Of a DNA stretch of 64,000 bases, positions 24,501 to 35,402 are shown piece by piece. Made by a program: the position numbers and the translations under genes. The notes below the pieces were generated by a model that was not told the DNA's origin, searched no databases, and saw only the letters and a program-made list of their open reading frames with translations. This DNA is from Lotus japonicus (taxonomy: Eukaryota > Streptophyta > Magnoliopsida > Fabales > Fabaceae). The DNA is taken from the NCBI RefSeq assembly GCF_012489685.1, contig NC_080046.1:66045984-66109983 (forward strand), read 5' to 3'. The stretch's first letter is position 1. The number at the start of each line of letters is the position of its first letter.

Positions 24501-27500
24501 TTTGGCACATGAAGGTGTTACCATCACTTTAGCATCTACAATCTTTTCCAAATCCACACCACCCATCCCAACTTCCTTGAGTTAAGTCAAAATGATATGG
24601 CTTTTAGAAATAATAAGGGTAAATGAGATAAAGTATACCGGAATCTAGTTAGAAGTAATATTGGAATCTACCTTTCGTTGTTTATATATAAGGTAATTTC
24701 AAGAATATTGTTTTTTGTTTGTTCTCTCATCTTGTGGAATGATTTTAAATCAATGGAAGGGATCTCTTTAGTGTACCCCTTTCTCTTGGTTCTCTCTCAT
24801 CTGAAGTCAAGACACAATTTTAGCCAACAAGCTAGATGTAGAAGAGAAAATAGAGCTGCTTTCTACTGAGTCATTATCATTTTATTGTAGTTCTAGACAT
24901 GCTTATTGAACAAATCTAAGCAACAATGCAACTGTGCATGCTTTTTGTGAACTGTATGTAGAGGTTAGAGAATTGAGAGAAGATATAAATGCAAGGTTAG
25001 CGATATGCAGACAAACCTTACAAACATATGGCTTCTGACTAAATAAAAGCAAAGCAGAATATATGGAATGTAGTTTGTACAAGACTGATGTAGAATCAGA
25101 AATAAGTTGATGAAGCCTACAACAAGTTTTAATTATTTGGTCTGTTAGTGAGACAGTGAAGCATACATCAGGCTATTAATCTTCTATTTGGATCTTCACT
25201 TACATGCAAGCTCTTGCACATTGGTACCTCAATTCTATATTTTATTGAATGAGACTCGGCAAACGACTAAAGGGTGAAATATATGATGACACTTTCACAC
25301 AGCAGAGACAATCTAAGCAGATTGACATGTATGTGCATCTGTAACTAGGTGCAAAGTGCAGTTATCTAAAGAGTCACGACAACTACAGACACCATTGGAA
25401 CACGTGTTGGCATTGGACTGCTCTGCGATGTGTAGTTTCCTGCAATAAACATTTATTATTTGGCTTTCTACTTTTGTCGCCAAATTCAAGTTGTTGTTCA
25501 GGTATTATTAGAAATAATTTGAACTGCATAATATATGCAAATTGAGTAATGTAATAATGTAATGCCTGAAACCATGAAGTTTAACAGTAAATATATTATA
25601 AAAGCAGAGTTACCTTGAGTTCCGAAGCTGGATTCATTAGCTGATTATGCTCCTCTTTTAGCTTGTTATAGCGCTCAATAACAGATTTCATGCTGCCATA
25701 ATGTAGGAGTCAGTGTGATATTGTATTGGCAACTTTTAATGAATAAAAAGAGATGTATGCTAATGCGTTGAGTTTAAACTGATACCAGTAAAAGATATTT
25801 ATTAATGCGTTGAACATGCCGAGATAATATTACCATGTTCATTAAAATTATATTTCGTCTTATTCAAAGAATTTTCAGATCTATGTAGTATTTAAATTAA
25901 AAAAAGTCAGACAAAAATTAGTAGAGACTGATCTTGATCGTCACGTAAAAAGATAATTTTAATGCCGAAATCCTTGGAAGATGAAAATGGCACGCTTTAA
26001 TCTTTGAATGAGTTAAAAAAACCACTTTAATTCAATCGAAATATTTTTGCAAAGATGTTCATCGAGTAAACCATCTGACACTTACCAATCAAGTTATTAC
26101 CTAAATTAAGGAATTCTTTTTAAGAACTTGAACAATGAAGAGATAGTTATAGTGAACTAATGAAGTTAGTTGTTAATTACATGGCCAAAAAAGTTACTGA
26201 GTTATTTTGTAAGTTAGTTTCTGTTTGACATAGCAAATTGGCTTGTGTTAGCTGTATCATATCAAACCATGGGATTGTTTAAATGACCCATGATAAAGTT
26301 TGGGTTAAATAACCCACCATTCAATCACATTGGAGATAAGTGAGTTGGAATTTCTATTTTATATTTATTAATTTATTTCCAACTCATTTATCTTCAATAT
26401 GATTGGATGGTGGTTTATTTAACCCAAACTTTATCATGGGTCATTTAGACAACCCCTCAAACCATACGTAACTTATTGATACTAGTAATCAAGCATTCTA
26501 ATAAGCCTTGTTTATTTTCTCTTCTTCATAAGATAGTATCAGAGCCCTTACAAACAGGGGCTCGGCCACCAGAGTTTAGGAGATGATGTGATGCATGCTA
26601 ATGTGCTTCTTGAACAAAACCAAAATACAGCTAGTCCCTATAATGTTCTCCAACATAAATACATCAGCAACACTTATAAATCTAGTTCTTACGGGCGAGA
26701 ACTATCATTAACTAGCTCGCACTATGAAAAAAGCGATGATGGAAGAATCTCAAATCTTTTGGTGCAAGCTTTGATGCTTGGAAAGGTACAAAAATCTTTT
26801 GCATTATTGGATATGTGTTAAGTGGCTTGCTCAGAGTGTGATTTACGTTCAGAGTGTAGAAGTAAGGAAGGATGTAAAAGAAAGAGTTTCTCAAGGAGAT
26901 TTGTCAGGGTCTCGGAATTGCAGCAAGTGATATATGGCTATAAACAAGGTACAATGTCTATTATCGACTATTTTACAGAGTTAAAGTGAGAAGAACTATA
27001 ACACTGCAGACCCCAACCATATGTTGGGATGTGAGATACCTAACATTCTAGAGACATCTTCACGCTGGGTTAAGAGCCAGCAACATAAAAATGTTATGAA
27101 TACCACATCTTTTACCTAAAATCTTAAAACGTTGAGCTTATGAGTTATATTTCTTATACATGTAATTATGTACCTTATCCTTCTTAACCAATTTGTGACT
27201 TCAAATATTACACTTGAATTATCAGCAATCTCCCCTTTAAATGTGAGTCACCTTCACATTACTATAATCCCCTCATTGAAAGCTATCTACATTTGAACCC
27301 CCGTTCACCCTTAAACAAATATGTTGTTTGGCCACTGGATTACCAAAAAGTCTTTTGAAGCAATGAATCGTTAAACTATGATTGCACAAACTATCGTCTC
27401 TAATATCATTTGTTGGAGAGATATGAAGAGCCTAAAGCAGAAGAACCTACACAAATGGGTCAATATTGAAAACCACCAAGAGAAGCATACACCACATCTT

Positions 27501-30500
27501 TATCCAAATCCTTAACTCATTTTAGGTGTATGAGTCATATCACTTAAATATATGTTGTTCAACATACACATATCATCCATGCGAGGCTTCTTACTCACAC
27601 TTGGTATCCTAAAAATATTCCCCCCTAGTGTGAGTCAATTCAAGAGGAAGTCTTTCATCCACGTACTTCAATCGCTGCTAGCTTTCTATATCATCTAGAC
27701 ACGCTAACTGCCCATTAGATCTCTAGGAAGACTTTCGACACAAGAGGCTAGTGGTCACTAACCATTGACTATGATACCAGTGTTGGGCTGCGAGATGCCT
27801 AAAACTCTAGGTGATCTCCATAGTGGGCTAAGAGAAACAACATTAAAGGATTGAACTCCATCTTTCACACAAAACATTAAGACATTAATTGTATGGATCA
27901 GATCTCTTTTATTGTCTTCATCTCATCCATTTCTAACCGATGTGCGACTCAAGACAACACACTTGAATGACCAACAATCTCCCCCTCAAGTGTGAGTCAT
28001 CTCCATATTATTATACCCCCTCTCATATAAGTTATCAACACTTGCATCTTCTTTCACTCTGAAAGGAACACAATGCCTAGCTAGCCACCACATTGCCAAG
28101 ATGACTTGATACATGAGCCATCACACCTTGGTCGCACCAACCATTAAATTCGATACTACTTGTTGGGAAGATATGAGAGCCTAAACCAGGAGAACCTGCA
28201 CAAATGAGCTAAGACTAAAGGTCACCAAGAGAACCAGACACCACTTACCCAAAATCTTATGCCATTAGTCGTATAAGTCATCCCACTTATGTTTCTCAAC
28301 ATAGCCATTATCATCCGATGTGAGTCTTCTTGATCACAATTGGAACCCCAACAATCTCTCCATCAAGTGTTAGAGCATTTTAAGATGAAGCATTTTGTTC
28401 ATGTACTTGTACCATAATAGGCTTTGTCATAACATTAGGACATATGCTGGCAGATCTTTACGGTGTCAGGAAGACTTTCGACACATCTGGAGCTTAGCTT
28501 GTGGGTAGGGGAACTATTTAATCTTTATAAGAAGGGTTATATAACAGATTGTTTGTTTTGATCTGTTATTTATTTATCTTTTATATTTTGGTGATATCTG
28601 TTACAACAATATCTTGTTATTTTCTCTTCTTCTTGTATTTGGGTTAGCACCCCTTGTGCTATTTGAATACAATTGCTTGGCTTATAAAAAAAAACCACGT
28701 CGTATGTTACTTCTAGGTTTCAAATTCAATATAGTATCGACACATAAGCTACTGTGTCTAAACTTAGTTGCATTTTAACCTCTAATCAGGACTCTATGCA
28801 ACCCAAGACCTAATATTCACAAAAGTCGATTGGTCTGGTTAAGGTGATGGAAGGTTTTATATCGGCTGGAAGCAAGTAGCTGCTTTGAGCCTGAAGATAA
28901 AGTTTGTAATAATCTTTCAATTATACATTGTAATAGCACTGTTAATAACTGTCATTGTATTCCTGAGTATATATATATTTTTTTATAGGCAATGAGAATT
29001 TATTATATTGAAAAGAAGTACAAAGAGATACTTCAACCCAATACAAATAATAATACTAGATACAAATTTACAAAAGATCAAGAGAGAACCCACCCCAAAA
29101 CCAAAGGAGGAAGACAAGGAAAAATGTCTCATTAAAACCTTATTAAGAAAAACCCCATTGGAAAAACCTAGTAAAGAGGTATTCCTAAGTATATGCTCTC
29201 TACATGGTATTACAACTAGGGTATAAAAGGTGACAAATAGAAAAAACAATAGGGAGGGGATTCATCAAGATCTGATTTTTTGGTTTTTGACATGTAGAAC
29301 TGCCCATATTATAGTACATCAGGTGAAGATTTCTTGATCTACAATCAGAATATCAAGTTCATTTGATTATTTAATTCCATGTATATATCTTAATTGTGTT
29401 GGCAATCAAAAATCTGTAACCAATAGCTTCTTTGGCAACTGAAAAGGCAAGCTAGTCGCAGCATAACGACTAGTCGTTGGAATAACAACCTAGGATATGA
29501 ATTAGCACAATAAAGCAAGAGACCGAGCATGGGCAATAATGCACCTATACATAATTTGTGGATAGAGACATAAGCTTATAGGAAAGATATTTCAGAGCTT
29601 CTAGGATGTTCTCTTACGTGCAGATAAATCATGTGGTTCAAATCCTTAATAATAGAGAATGTGGATTTCTACTATCGAACCAGCTGATATAAGGAAGTCT
29701 AGTATGAAAGAATCTCCATACTAACTAGGAGAGATAAAACACTAACACCTCATGGTCCATCATGGCTTATGGGAAAACATAGCATGAGTTAGTAGTATGA
29801 TCTCAAATTAATTGCGATAGTTAGTCAAATTACTTCATATAAATAGAGAAAGAGTCACTTTGTACAAACCATTCAATCAAACAATCAATATAACTATTAC
29901 TAAAAGCTTTTTTAGAGTGCCTTAGGAATCTTTTTTTCTTTCTTGGTAAGCAAAATTGTATTGAAAAAGAGTATTAGGGGTACTCTAACGTGAAAAGAAA
30001 CAAGAAAGTATTTACAAAAAAGAAGCAAAGGGATAGAATAATATCACGCTCTAAATAGACAAAGGCAGAGATGATATTACAAAGCCAAGCCCACAACAAA
30101 AAAGTAGCATAAACACATGTGAGTCTGCATTAAGGAGCATAATTTCTTCCTTAAGTAATCTTTTGGTTTGATAATTATTACGTTGATTTTTCAGCCGACT
30201 CACATGGTTATTCTAGACTTAAAATCTATTTGAACTAACAAATTCTTATGTTTGTCTAAACACATTGTATTATTTATATAACTTGATGTATATACTTGCT
30301 AAAATTTCATCCTGAACACATTCAATTCCCCATTGTAACAACAATTGTGTGAAATTTCCCAACACATTGTATTAGTTTGTTTTTAAAATTTTAAGTTCGA
30401 ATCATATTTTTAATTTATAGGTTGGACATTTGTTACAGTGACAAAGTTGGATTAGGGTTTGAGTGCTAGGTAAAGTGATTAAACTAGGAATCCCGGATTA

Positions 30501-31566
30501 AAAATAAAATATGATATGAAAATATGCTAAAAAACACTATAATATAATGTAACCACCAATCACTAGTGGTGACAATGTCACGTGAAATCAAATTGCTTAG
30601 ATAGTAAAATAAAGTAAAAATTATTGAGAATATAAACAAGAAGACATAAGTCTCATTTTTTGATGCACACTCTGTCATGAAAGACCATCAATTGATGTAC
30701 TTGGTTTATACTCTGCAGGCTGCATCTTCTTTAAAGATTTTAGTATTAAAAGCAGTTGCGTCAAGCTAGTCTAGATGGGTTACTAGAAGCTAAGATTGAA
30801 ATCACTAGTTTTTTCCTATCTCCCAAACATGCATGAAACCTCAATGCCTGTCAAGAAGTAGATCAGCTCTAGCTTAGAAGTTATTCTTCTAGTTATGAGA
30901 TCATCTCTTTTCTTCAGAAATAATACGGTACAAATCAGGATTATAATCATGAAGGTTGTACATGCATTTAAACAAGACGATGGGTAAGTTATAGGCAAGC
31001 ACAAAAATTAAAGTGACAGATATATTCCTAATAATGCAAGAGACATGTAGTACAGCACAGCTGACACCTAATAATACAATCAGTGTATCAAGTTATGCAT
31101 ATTTAATTATTCACTTTAGTTTAAATAAGAATATGAACACTTCTCCCTAAGAGGTAATTTACACAAAAAAATTGGATTTCAGATCCCTGAGTTTATAAGT
31201 CAAAGCCATTAATAGCATGATCGAAAATTCTTCAACAAACAACTGATAAAGTTAAAATTAATTCTAAGAAGAAGTTTGTATGAGTAGATTCCGTTGAAAA
31301 CTAGAATTAATTCTAACAAATGAAAAACCGATCCAAACATGTTTTAAAAGGAAAATGAGAGATTTTATAAGAAATTGCTCTTACCTAGTGCTAGCATACT
31401 CATAAAGCTTCCCAGTGCTGGAGAACACAATCAATCCAACTTCAGCATCACAAAGAATGGACAATTCTTTAGCTTTCTTCAGCAATCCATTCCTTCTCTT
31501 GGAGAAAGTTACTTGCCGGCTAGTGGAATTGTCGATCCTCCGAATCGCAATCTTTCCTCTCCCCAT
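21592..31566 (-). CDS. MADS-box transcription factor, AGL17/ANR1 clade (NMH7-like)
   Basis: Type II (MIKC) MADS transcription factor. The clade includes ANR1, AGL16, AGL17, AGL21 and legume NMH7, tied to root, nitrate, nodule or flowering-time control. Seven exons: 31566-31385, 25692-25614, 23561-23500, 22435-22336, 22231-22190, 22103-22020, 21768-21592. All GT-AG borders join in frame to 241 residues. Residues 1-60 are the MADS domain (starts [20 protein letters not shown]); the I region and a K-box with leucine-rich heptads follow (about 85-175; [20 protein letters not shown] opens exon 3); the C-terminus has [14 protein letters not shown]. Intron 1 is 5.7 kb and full of retroelement debris; intron 3 carries a TRIM. 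The protein ends LGYSLKLIL rather than the LGLQLH-type tail usual in the clade. No stop or shift. Exact orthology is uncertain. Confidence 0.93.
22457..22773 (-). mobile_element. TRIM retroelement in MADS intron 3, tRNA-Met primer site
   Basis: Two terminal direct repeats, 22457-22543 and 22697-22773, begin TGTCAAACAACCACTTTATC and end CTAACA. The 5-bp duplication GAAAG flanks it at 22452-22456 and 22774-22778. On the minus strand the 5' LTR is followed directly by TGGTATCAGAGC (22696-22685), the initiator tRNA-Met primer site. A purine-rich GTGAGGAGGCG tract precedes the 3' LTR. At 317 bp with no coding capacity, it is a terminal-repeat retrotransposon in miniature. It ends 21 bp from the exon 4 acceptor of the MADS gene. 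Confidence 0.9.
26150..27010 (+). mobile_element. Ty1/copia relic: LTR end, primer site, GAG piece
   Basis: Within MADS intron 1. TAGTATCAGAGC at 26534-26545 is one base off the tRNA-Met primer-site consensus, so the sequence before it should be the end of a 5' LTR. After it, near 26930, the forward frame gives [23 protein letters not shown], matching the copia GAG block 'LxxLxQGxxSVxxYFTxLK'. Stops break the frame. The LTR itself is interrupted by the MITE at 26271-26456. No matching 3' LTR was identified. Confidence 0.6.
26271..26456. mobile_element. MULE-type MITE with 9-bp duplication, inside a copia LTR
   Basis: A 186-bp element made almost wholly of two inverted arms of about 85 bp (left GGGATTGTTTAAATGACCC; the right end is its near-complement). 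The 9 bp TCAAACCAT occurs on both sides (26262-26270 and 26457-26465). Long terminal repeats and a 9-bp duplication indicate Mutator mobilisation. Confidence 0.88.
27015..28430. repeat. Tandem array of LTR/TRIM-like units, ~750-bp period
   Basis: Two related units alternate. Units starting GTTGGGATGTGAGATACCTAA-like sequence lie at about 27033 and 27782. Units starting TGTTGGAGAGATATGA-like sequence lie at about 27411 and 28161. Both spacings are about 750 bp, so a two-unit block was duplicated. Each unit includes CAACAATCTCCCCCTCAAGTG-type sequence seen at LTR edges, and GATACCAG abuts a unit at 27774-27781, resembling a reversed tRNA-Met primer site. No coding capacity. Confidence 0.6.
28560..28692 (+). 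mobile_element. LINE 3' end fragment
   Basis: T-rich DNA leads into TTGGGTTAGCACCCCTTGTGC, a TTGAATACAATTG motif and a terminal A-run. The same 'TTGGGTTxxxxCCC...CTATTxAATA...poly-A' tail occurs in several other places in the window, which suggests 5'-truncated L1-type LINE copies. No reverse transcriptase is present here. Confidence 0.5.
28975..29235 (-). mobile_element. LINE 3' end fragment (reverse)
   Basis: Reading the minus strand, the sequence ends ACTTCTTTTCAATATAATAAA, then TGCCTATAAAAAA: the same tail as the plus-strand copy at 50880-51230. It sits in MADS intron 1. Open frames on both strands here are incidental. Confidence 0.5.
29930..30120 (-). mobile_element. LINE 3' end fragment (reverse)
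   Basis: GTAAGCAAAATTGTATTGAA followed by GGGGTACTCTAACG is the complement of the LINE-type tail, and closely matches the piece at 38505-38600. 5'-truncated and without coding sequence. Confidence 0.45.
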
Positions 31567-31870
31567 ATTAATTAGGGTTCTTAATTTCTCCTTTGACCTG
31601 GTAGATCGGTGAACAAACTCCTCTAAGATCTTCCAAAATTAGGGTTTATTGAGTTTTGAAAGTGTTAATCAGATTAAACCTTTAAAAAATGAGAAGAAAA
31701 AACAAAAATGAAATTGCAGCATGAAGGGGGAAAATTGTGCAAAAAAAACAAAAATCGCTATAAATAGTAAGGTAGGAGTCAAAAGAAGAATGAAAGTAAC
31801 TTACTTGAAGACGAAGAAGAAACACTTTGTTCGTAGGAGGATGCAATTAAATTATATATGCTTTATATGG
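31567..31870 (-). promoter_or_regulatory. MADS gene 5' leader, probable 5'UTR intron and core promoter
   Basis: On the minus strand a TATATAATTT-type TATA box lies near 31850-31860, next to ATATAAAG, one base off a CArG box (CCATATAAAG at 31870-31861). A leader follows. A CAA|GTAAGTTAC donor near 31806 and a T-rich tract with an AG near 31625 suggest an untranslated first exon and intron, which is known in this MADS clade. Inference only; no transcript data. Confidence 0.4.
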
Positions 31871-32519
31871 AAAGTTAACAACTCAGGTTTTTATTTATGA
31901 CAGCCACTACAAAACCTTAAAAGCGGTTTTTCTAAGATAAGTGGTTTTCATGTTTGGTGTGTCTGGGAGAGGACATAAAAAACTATAGAAATTCTTACGT
32001 ACTCGCTCACTGTGCTGAGGAAATCATGTAAAGTGGCTGAGGAAGATTGCAAGGGACACGTGTTGGATGGAGAGGGCGAGTGTGAAAAAGGTGACAAGTG
32101 TGCGTGTGGTTAAGGTTGTATCCTAGGACTGCTTTGGTGTCCTAAAATCGTGGGGAGTCTGTGAATGGTGAATAGATTTGGATTATTGTGACGTGTTGGG
32201 AACTGACACGTAGACTTTCCAAAACCGAGGGCGCTTCTTTTCCTGCTTTAAGGTTTGGCTAAAAGCGTCAACATGGTTTTCTTTCCATTATTAACAATTG
32301 TATCGGTTGCGAGTAACATGGTACTTTTCTCATGTATTACAGTTCAGCTCGGATCACAACCACCAGCAACGACTTGCGTTTGAGATCGTAAATCGCTTCC
32401 ATAGATATTTATAAATTACTTATCAACACAGTTTTTATGTCGACACCTTAAAACATGTAACATTCTTTCCAAATTAAAGTAGTCAACAGGTAGGTTTTCA
32501 CATAAATAGAGTAATACAT

Positions 32520-32645
32520 AAATCACGGTAGGTGTTTGGACATCCACTTTTGTGGTAGTCTAAAACCAACCGCCACAAAGTAAAAAACGTGGAAAAAAAC
32601 GTGTTTTGTGGCGGTTTAAAACCACTTAAACCGCCACAAATGTAG
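32520..32645. repeat. Foldback repeat with GTGGCGGTTT / AAACCGCCAC arms
   Basis: Alternating copies of TTTGTGGCGGTTTAAAACC and AAACCGCCACAAA form overlapping palindromes, as in the subterminal repeats of CACTA elements. It is too short to define an element. Confidence 0.4.
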
Positions 32646-32648
32646 ATT

Positions 32649-32745
32649 TTTTTTATAGGCAATAAGAATTATATTGAATAGAAGTACAAAGTGTACTTCA
32701 ACCCAATATAAAGAGAAAGAAGGATAAAAAAGAAACGAGCTAAGA
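32649..32745 (-). mobile_element. LINE 3' end fragment (reverse)
   Basis: TTATAGGCAATAAGAATTAT then ATTGAATAGAAGTAC and CTTCAACCCAATA is the complement of the tail at 51160-51230, nearly base for base. Confidence 0.5.
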
Positions 32746-34490
32746 ACTGACATGTAGATGTCTAAGGTGTTTACCATTGTAGAGTGACTTAACCAATCAT
32801 TTTTGAAAATGAAAATGGAAAACTATCCATAGACATTTACACACTATAGCCACCTGAGATCGAGACACCTTGATTTATAAAAGAATAAGATAGAGATAAA
32901 TGTGATAAGAATAAAAAATTATTGGAAAAAATAATGTCTATTAGGTATCTGAAATGTTCTAAGCGTGTAATTAAGTATCTGAGTCACAAGACAATGTGTT
33001 GTCTAATATACACTTTACTAAGCATAATGGAATAATAAAAATTTGCTTAAAAATACAATTATATGAAGCCTTTTTAAAAAGACATCCTAGTGTTCAACAA
33101 AGATGAAATATACAGTAGCTGACGTAGGAGTTTGGAATGAAGGAAGGTGGTATTAGAATTAATTTCTCTTGTAGGAGGAACTTTTTTCAACTGGAAGCAG
33201 AATTAACTAGTTCGTAGGTTATATCTTTACTCATTTTCTATTAGAATTTAGAAGAAAATCAGAACGATCGCTAATGGTGGAAGACAAGGAATATTCCAGA
33301 GGATATTTAGTAAAATATTTAAATCTTAGTTATAATTAAGTGGATCGATCATCTGAACAAATACACTGGGTAGCAACACTGAAGAGAGCACTAATCATCT
33401 CTTCTTCTATTGCCAATATATTAGTATACAAAGCTATGGATAAAGTGTTTAAAGTGGTTTGGAATCTTATCATCTTTAATCCAAAATGGAAAGTGACCAA
33501 GCAAAACCTAATCAATCAATCACCCCGAAGAGTATTTAACTTCTTAGATAGTGAACCATGAAAGACTACTGTGCTTTTGAGCTTCGCTTCAATTTGGATG
33601 GATTTCGCGTCATGGTGTGGACCTCTTGCAAATAATACCTAAGAGTATGAGTAATTGTGGATTGAATTGAATTGATTTTGAAGGAAAAAATCATCTGATC
33701 CAATTTTATCAACTTTATGGTACTACCATTTAACACATTCGTCTCTATATTCAAATTGGATCCAATATATAGTGATTTGGATTGGATTGTATTGGATTTT
33801 TCGCTACATAATTAATTAATGTGTTCCTATATGACATAGTATATAATTATATACATGAAAGTTTAACTCAATAAGTCATATATAAATGGTGTCCAACCAC
33901 ACATTTGGGGTGTATGGGAAAATGCCCCTTGCATATTTTACTGTGAGTTAACAAAGGAGATAGAGGAATCAGGAATCTACAGACACTGGTTAATGGTTTG
34001 TTTTATAGCAAGTTGCAAAACAGGACCTGCCATTTGCATGAAACAAGAACACAAGAAAGAAAAAGAAAGAATCAAACATCGTACATGTGATTACATCTCT
34101 CAATATAATTACATAAAGGTTTCTAGAATTGGAAAAATCTTCTCCCATACTCATTTATCAGATTCCTCGGCCAGCTAATTTCGAAACGACAGCTCTTGTC
34201 AGTCTTGTGAAGATCTTGGAGTAAATAAAAGCTATTTCCCGTGTTTGTTTGAATATTAATTACGTGCAATATCAATAAATTTCCCAATAAAATTTTGTTC
34301 ACTAATTAATTTCACCTCCACCTTAGGAGGTAGTGAAGAAATGAGAGAAAAATAAATGATATGACATGTGATGTGACATGAAATGTAAAGAGAAATAAGA
34401 TGTGTATATAAATCATTACTCGCTATAATGCCAACAAATATATAAACATAACTTGTTCTTTCTACTAATAAGTGAAGGAAAAAAAACTTG
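32746..34490. other. Intergenic, nothing recognised
   Basis: AT-rich. A partial palindrome rich in GGATTGGATTG and its complement lies at about 33640-33800 and may be a MITE remnant. No gene supported. Confidence 0.45.
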
Positions 34491-34492
34491 AA

Positions 34493-34581
34493 CACTACAA
34501 AAAAAACGATTACATCAGCTTACCCGACATAAAATGTCAAATTTTAAATTTGTGTCACAATTAGTGGAACATCAGTTTAGC
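34493..34581 (+). mobile_element. CACTA-like transposon terminus (outermost host of the nest)
   Basis: Starts CACTACAAAAAAAACGATTA, the standard plant CACTA end. Subterminal sequence such as CATCAGCTTACCCGACATAA follows. The sequence is interrupted at 34574-34581 by the hAT element and appears to resume at 40361 with AGTTTAGCTAACGC. The other CACTA end was not identified with confidence. Confidence 0.6.
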
Positions 34582-34623
34582 CAGTGACGGATCCAGGAGT
34601 TTTAAGTTGTGGGGGCAATATAT

Positions 34624-34645
34624 ACGCGCGCGCGCACATACACAT

Positions 34646-34694
<49 letters not shown>
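34624..34694. repeat. Compound microsatellite (CG)n(CA)n(TA)n
   Basis: Alternating purine-pyrimidine tract: CG repeats, then CA, then a long TA run that directly abuts the MULE end. TA repeats resume on the far side at 39623. Confidence 0.9.
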
Positions 34695-34697
<3 letters not shown>

Positions 34698-35402
34698 AGC
34701 ATATCAGGTGAGAGGAGTGATTTATAATGAGAGATGAGAGGAATAATTAATAACCCTTGGATCAAAATAAAGGGTTCAGATTAATTCTCACTTTTAAGTT
34801 CTCACGTGACCACCTCTCTCTTCAATTCATTCTTTTCACACATACGCACACCATCGTTCGTTCTCTCCCCAGAAACACGACTCGTGAGTTCACTTCATCT
34901 TCTCCGTCGCCGGGCAGAATTACACGACCCGTCACTGCCTTCTTCTCCGACGATTTCACTTCATCCTCTCGCCGTCGGGCAACGTCTCCTTCCGTCCTCG
35001 GCCACGACGACGTTTCTGCCCACTCCACCCTCGCAGCGTTTCGGAGGACCAAGGCTCTATTTCGCTCCACCGTCCTTTCGAGTGATGATCAAGTTTTATT
35101 CCCAGGTTTCCCCCTTTCGATTTTTTAACATCTTCCACTGAACTTCATTGCTTTTCATTGCAAAATCTGAGTAAAAGGGTATTAAGTTACATTAATGCTT
35201 CCAAAATTGACTGTTTCTTGGCTGAAAATGTTCCCACTGTATGCATTTTATATATTTCAATTGACTCTTATCTTTGTAATGCATCCCACGTATATGCCCT
35301 TTTTGAATAATCTCATCCCACTTGTTCTGAATTAGTTATTATTTTCTCAATTTTAATTGGTAAATACAATGAGCTAATTGGGCGACATTGCTATATGCAG
35401 GA

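Noticed and set aside
33340..33561. 73-residue forward frame
   Set aside because: No family resemblance, no supporting splice or promoter context; likely chance in intergenic DNA.
34757..35141. Overlapping Ser/Arg-rich frames of 111 and 123 residues
   Set aside because: They lie in the CT-rich leader of the MULE transposase gene, partly inside the left TIR, and are low-complexity with no family match.
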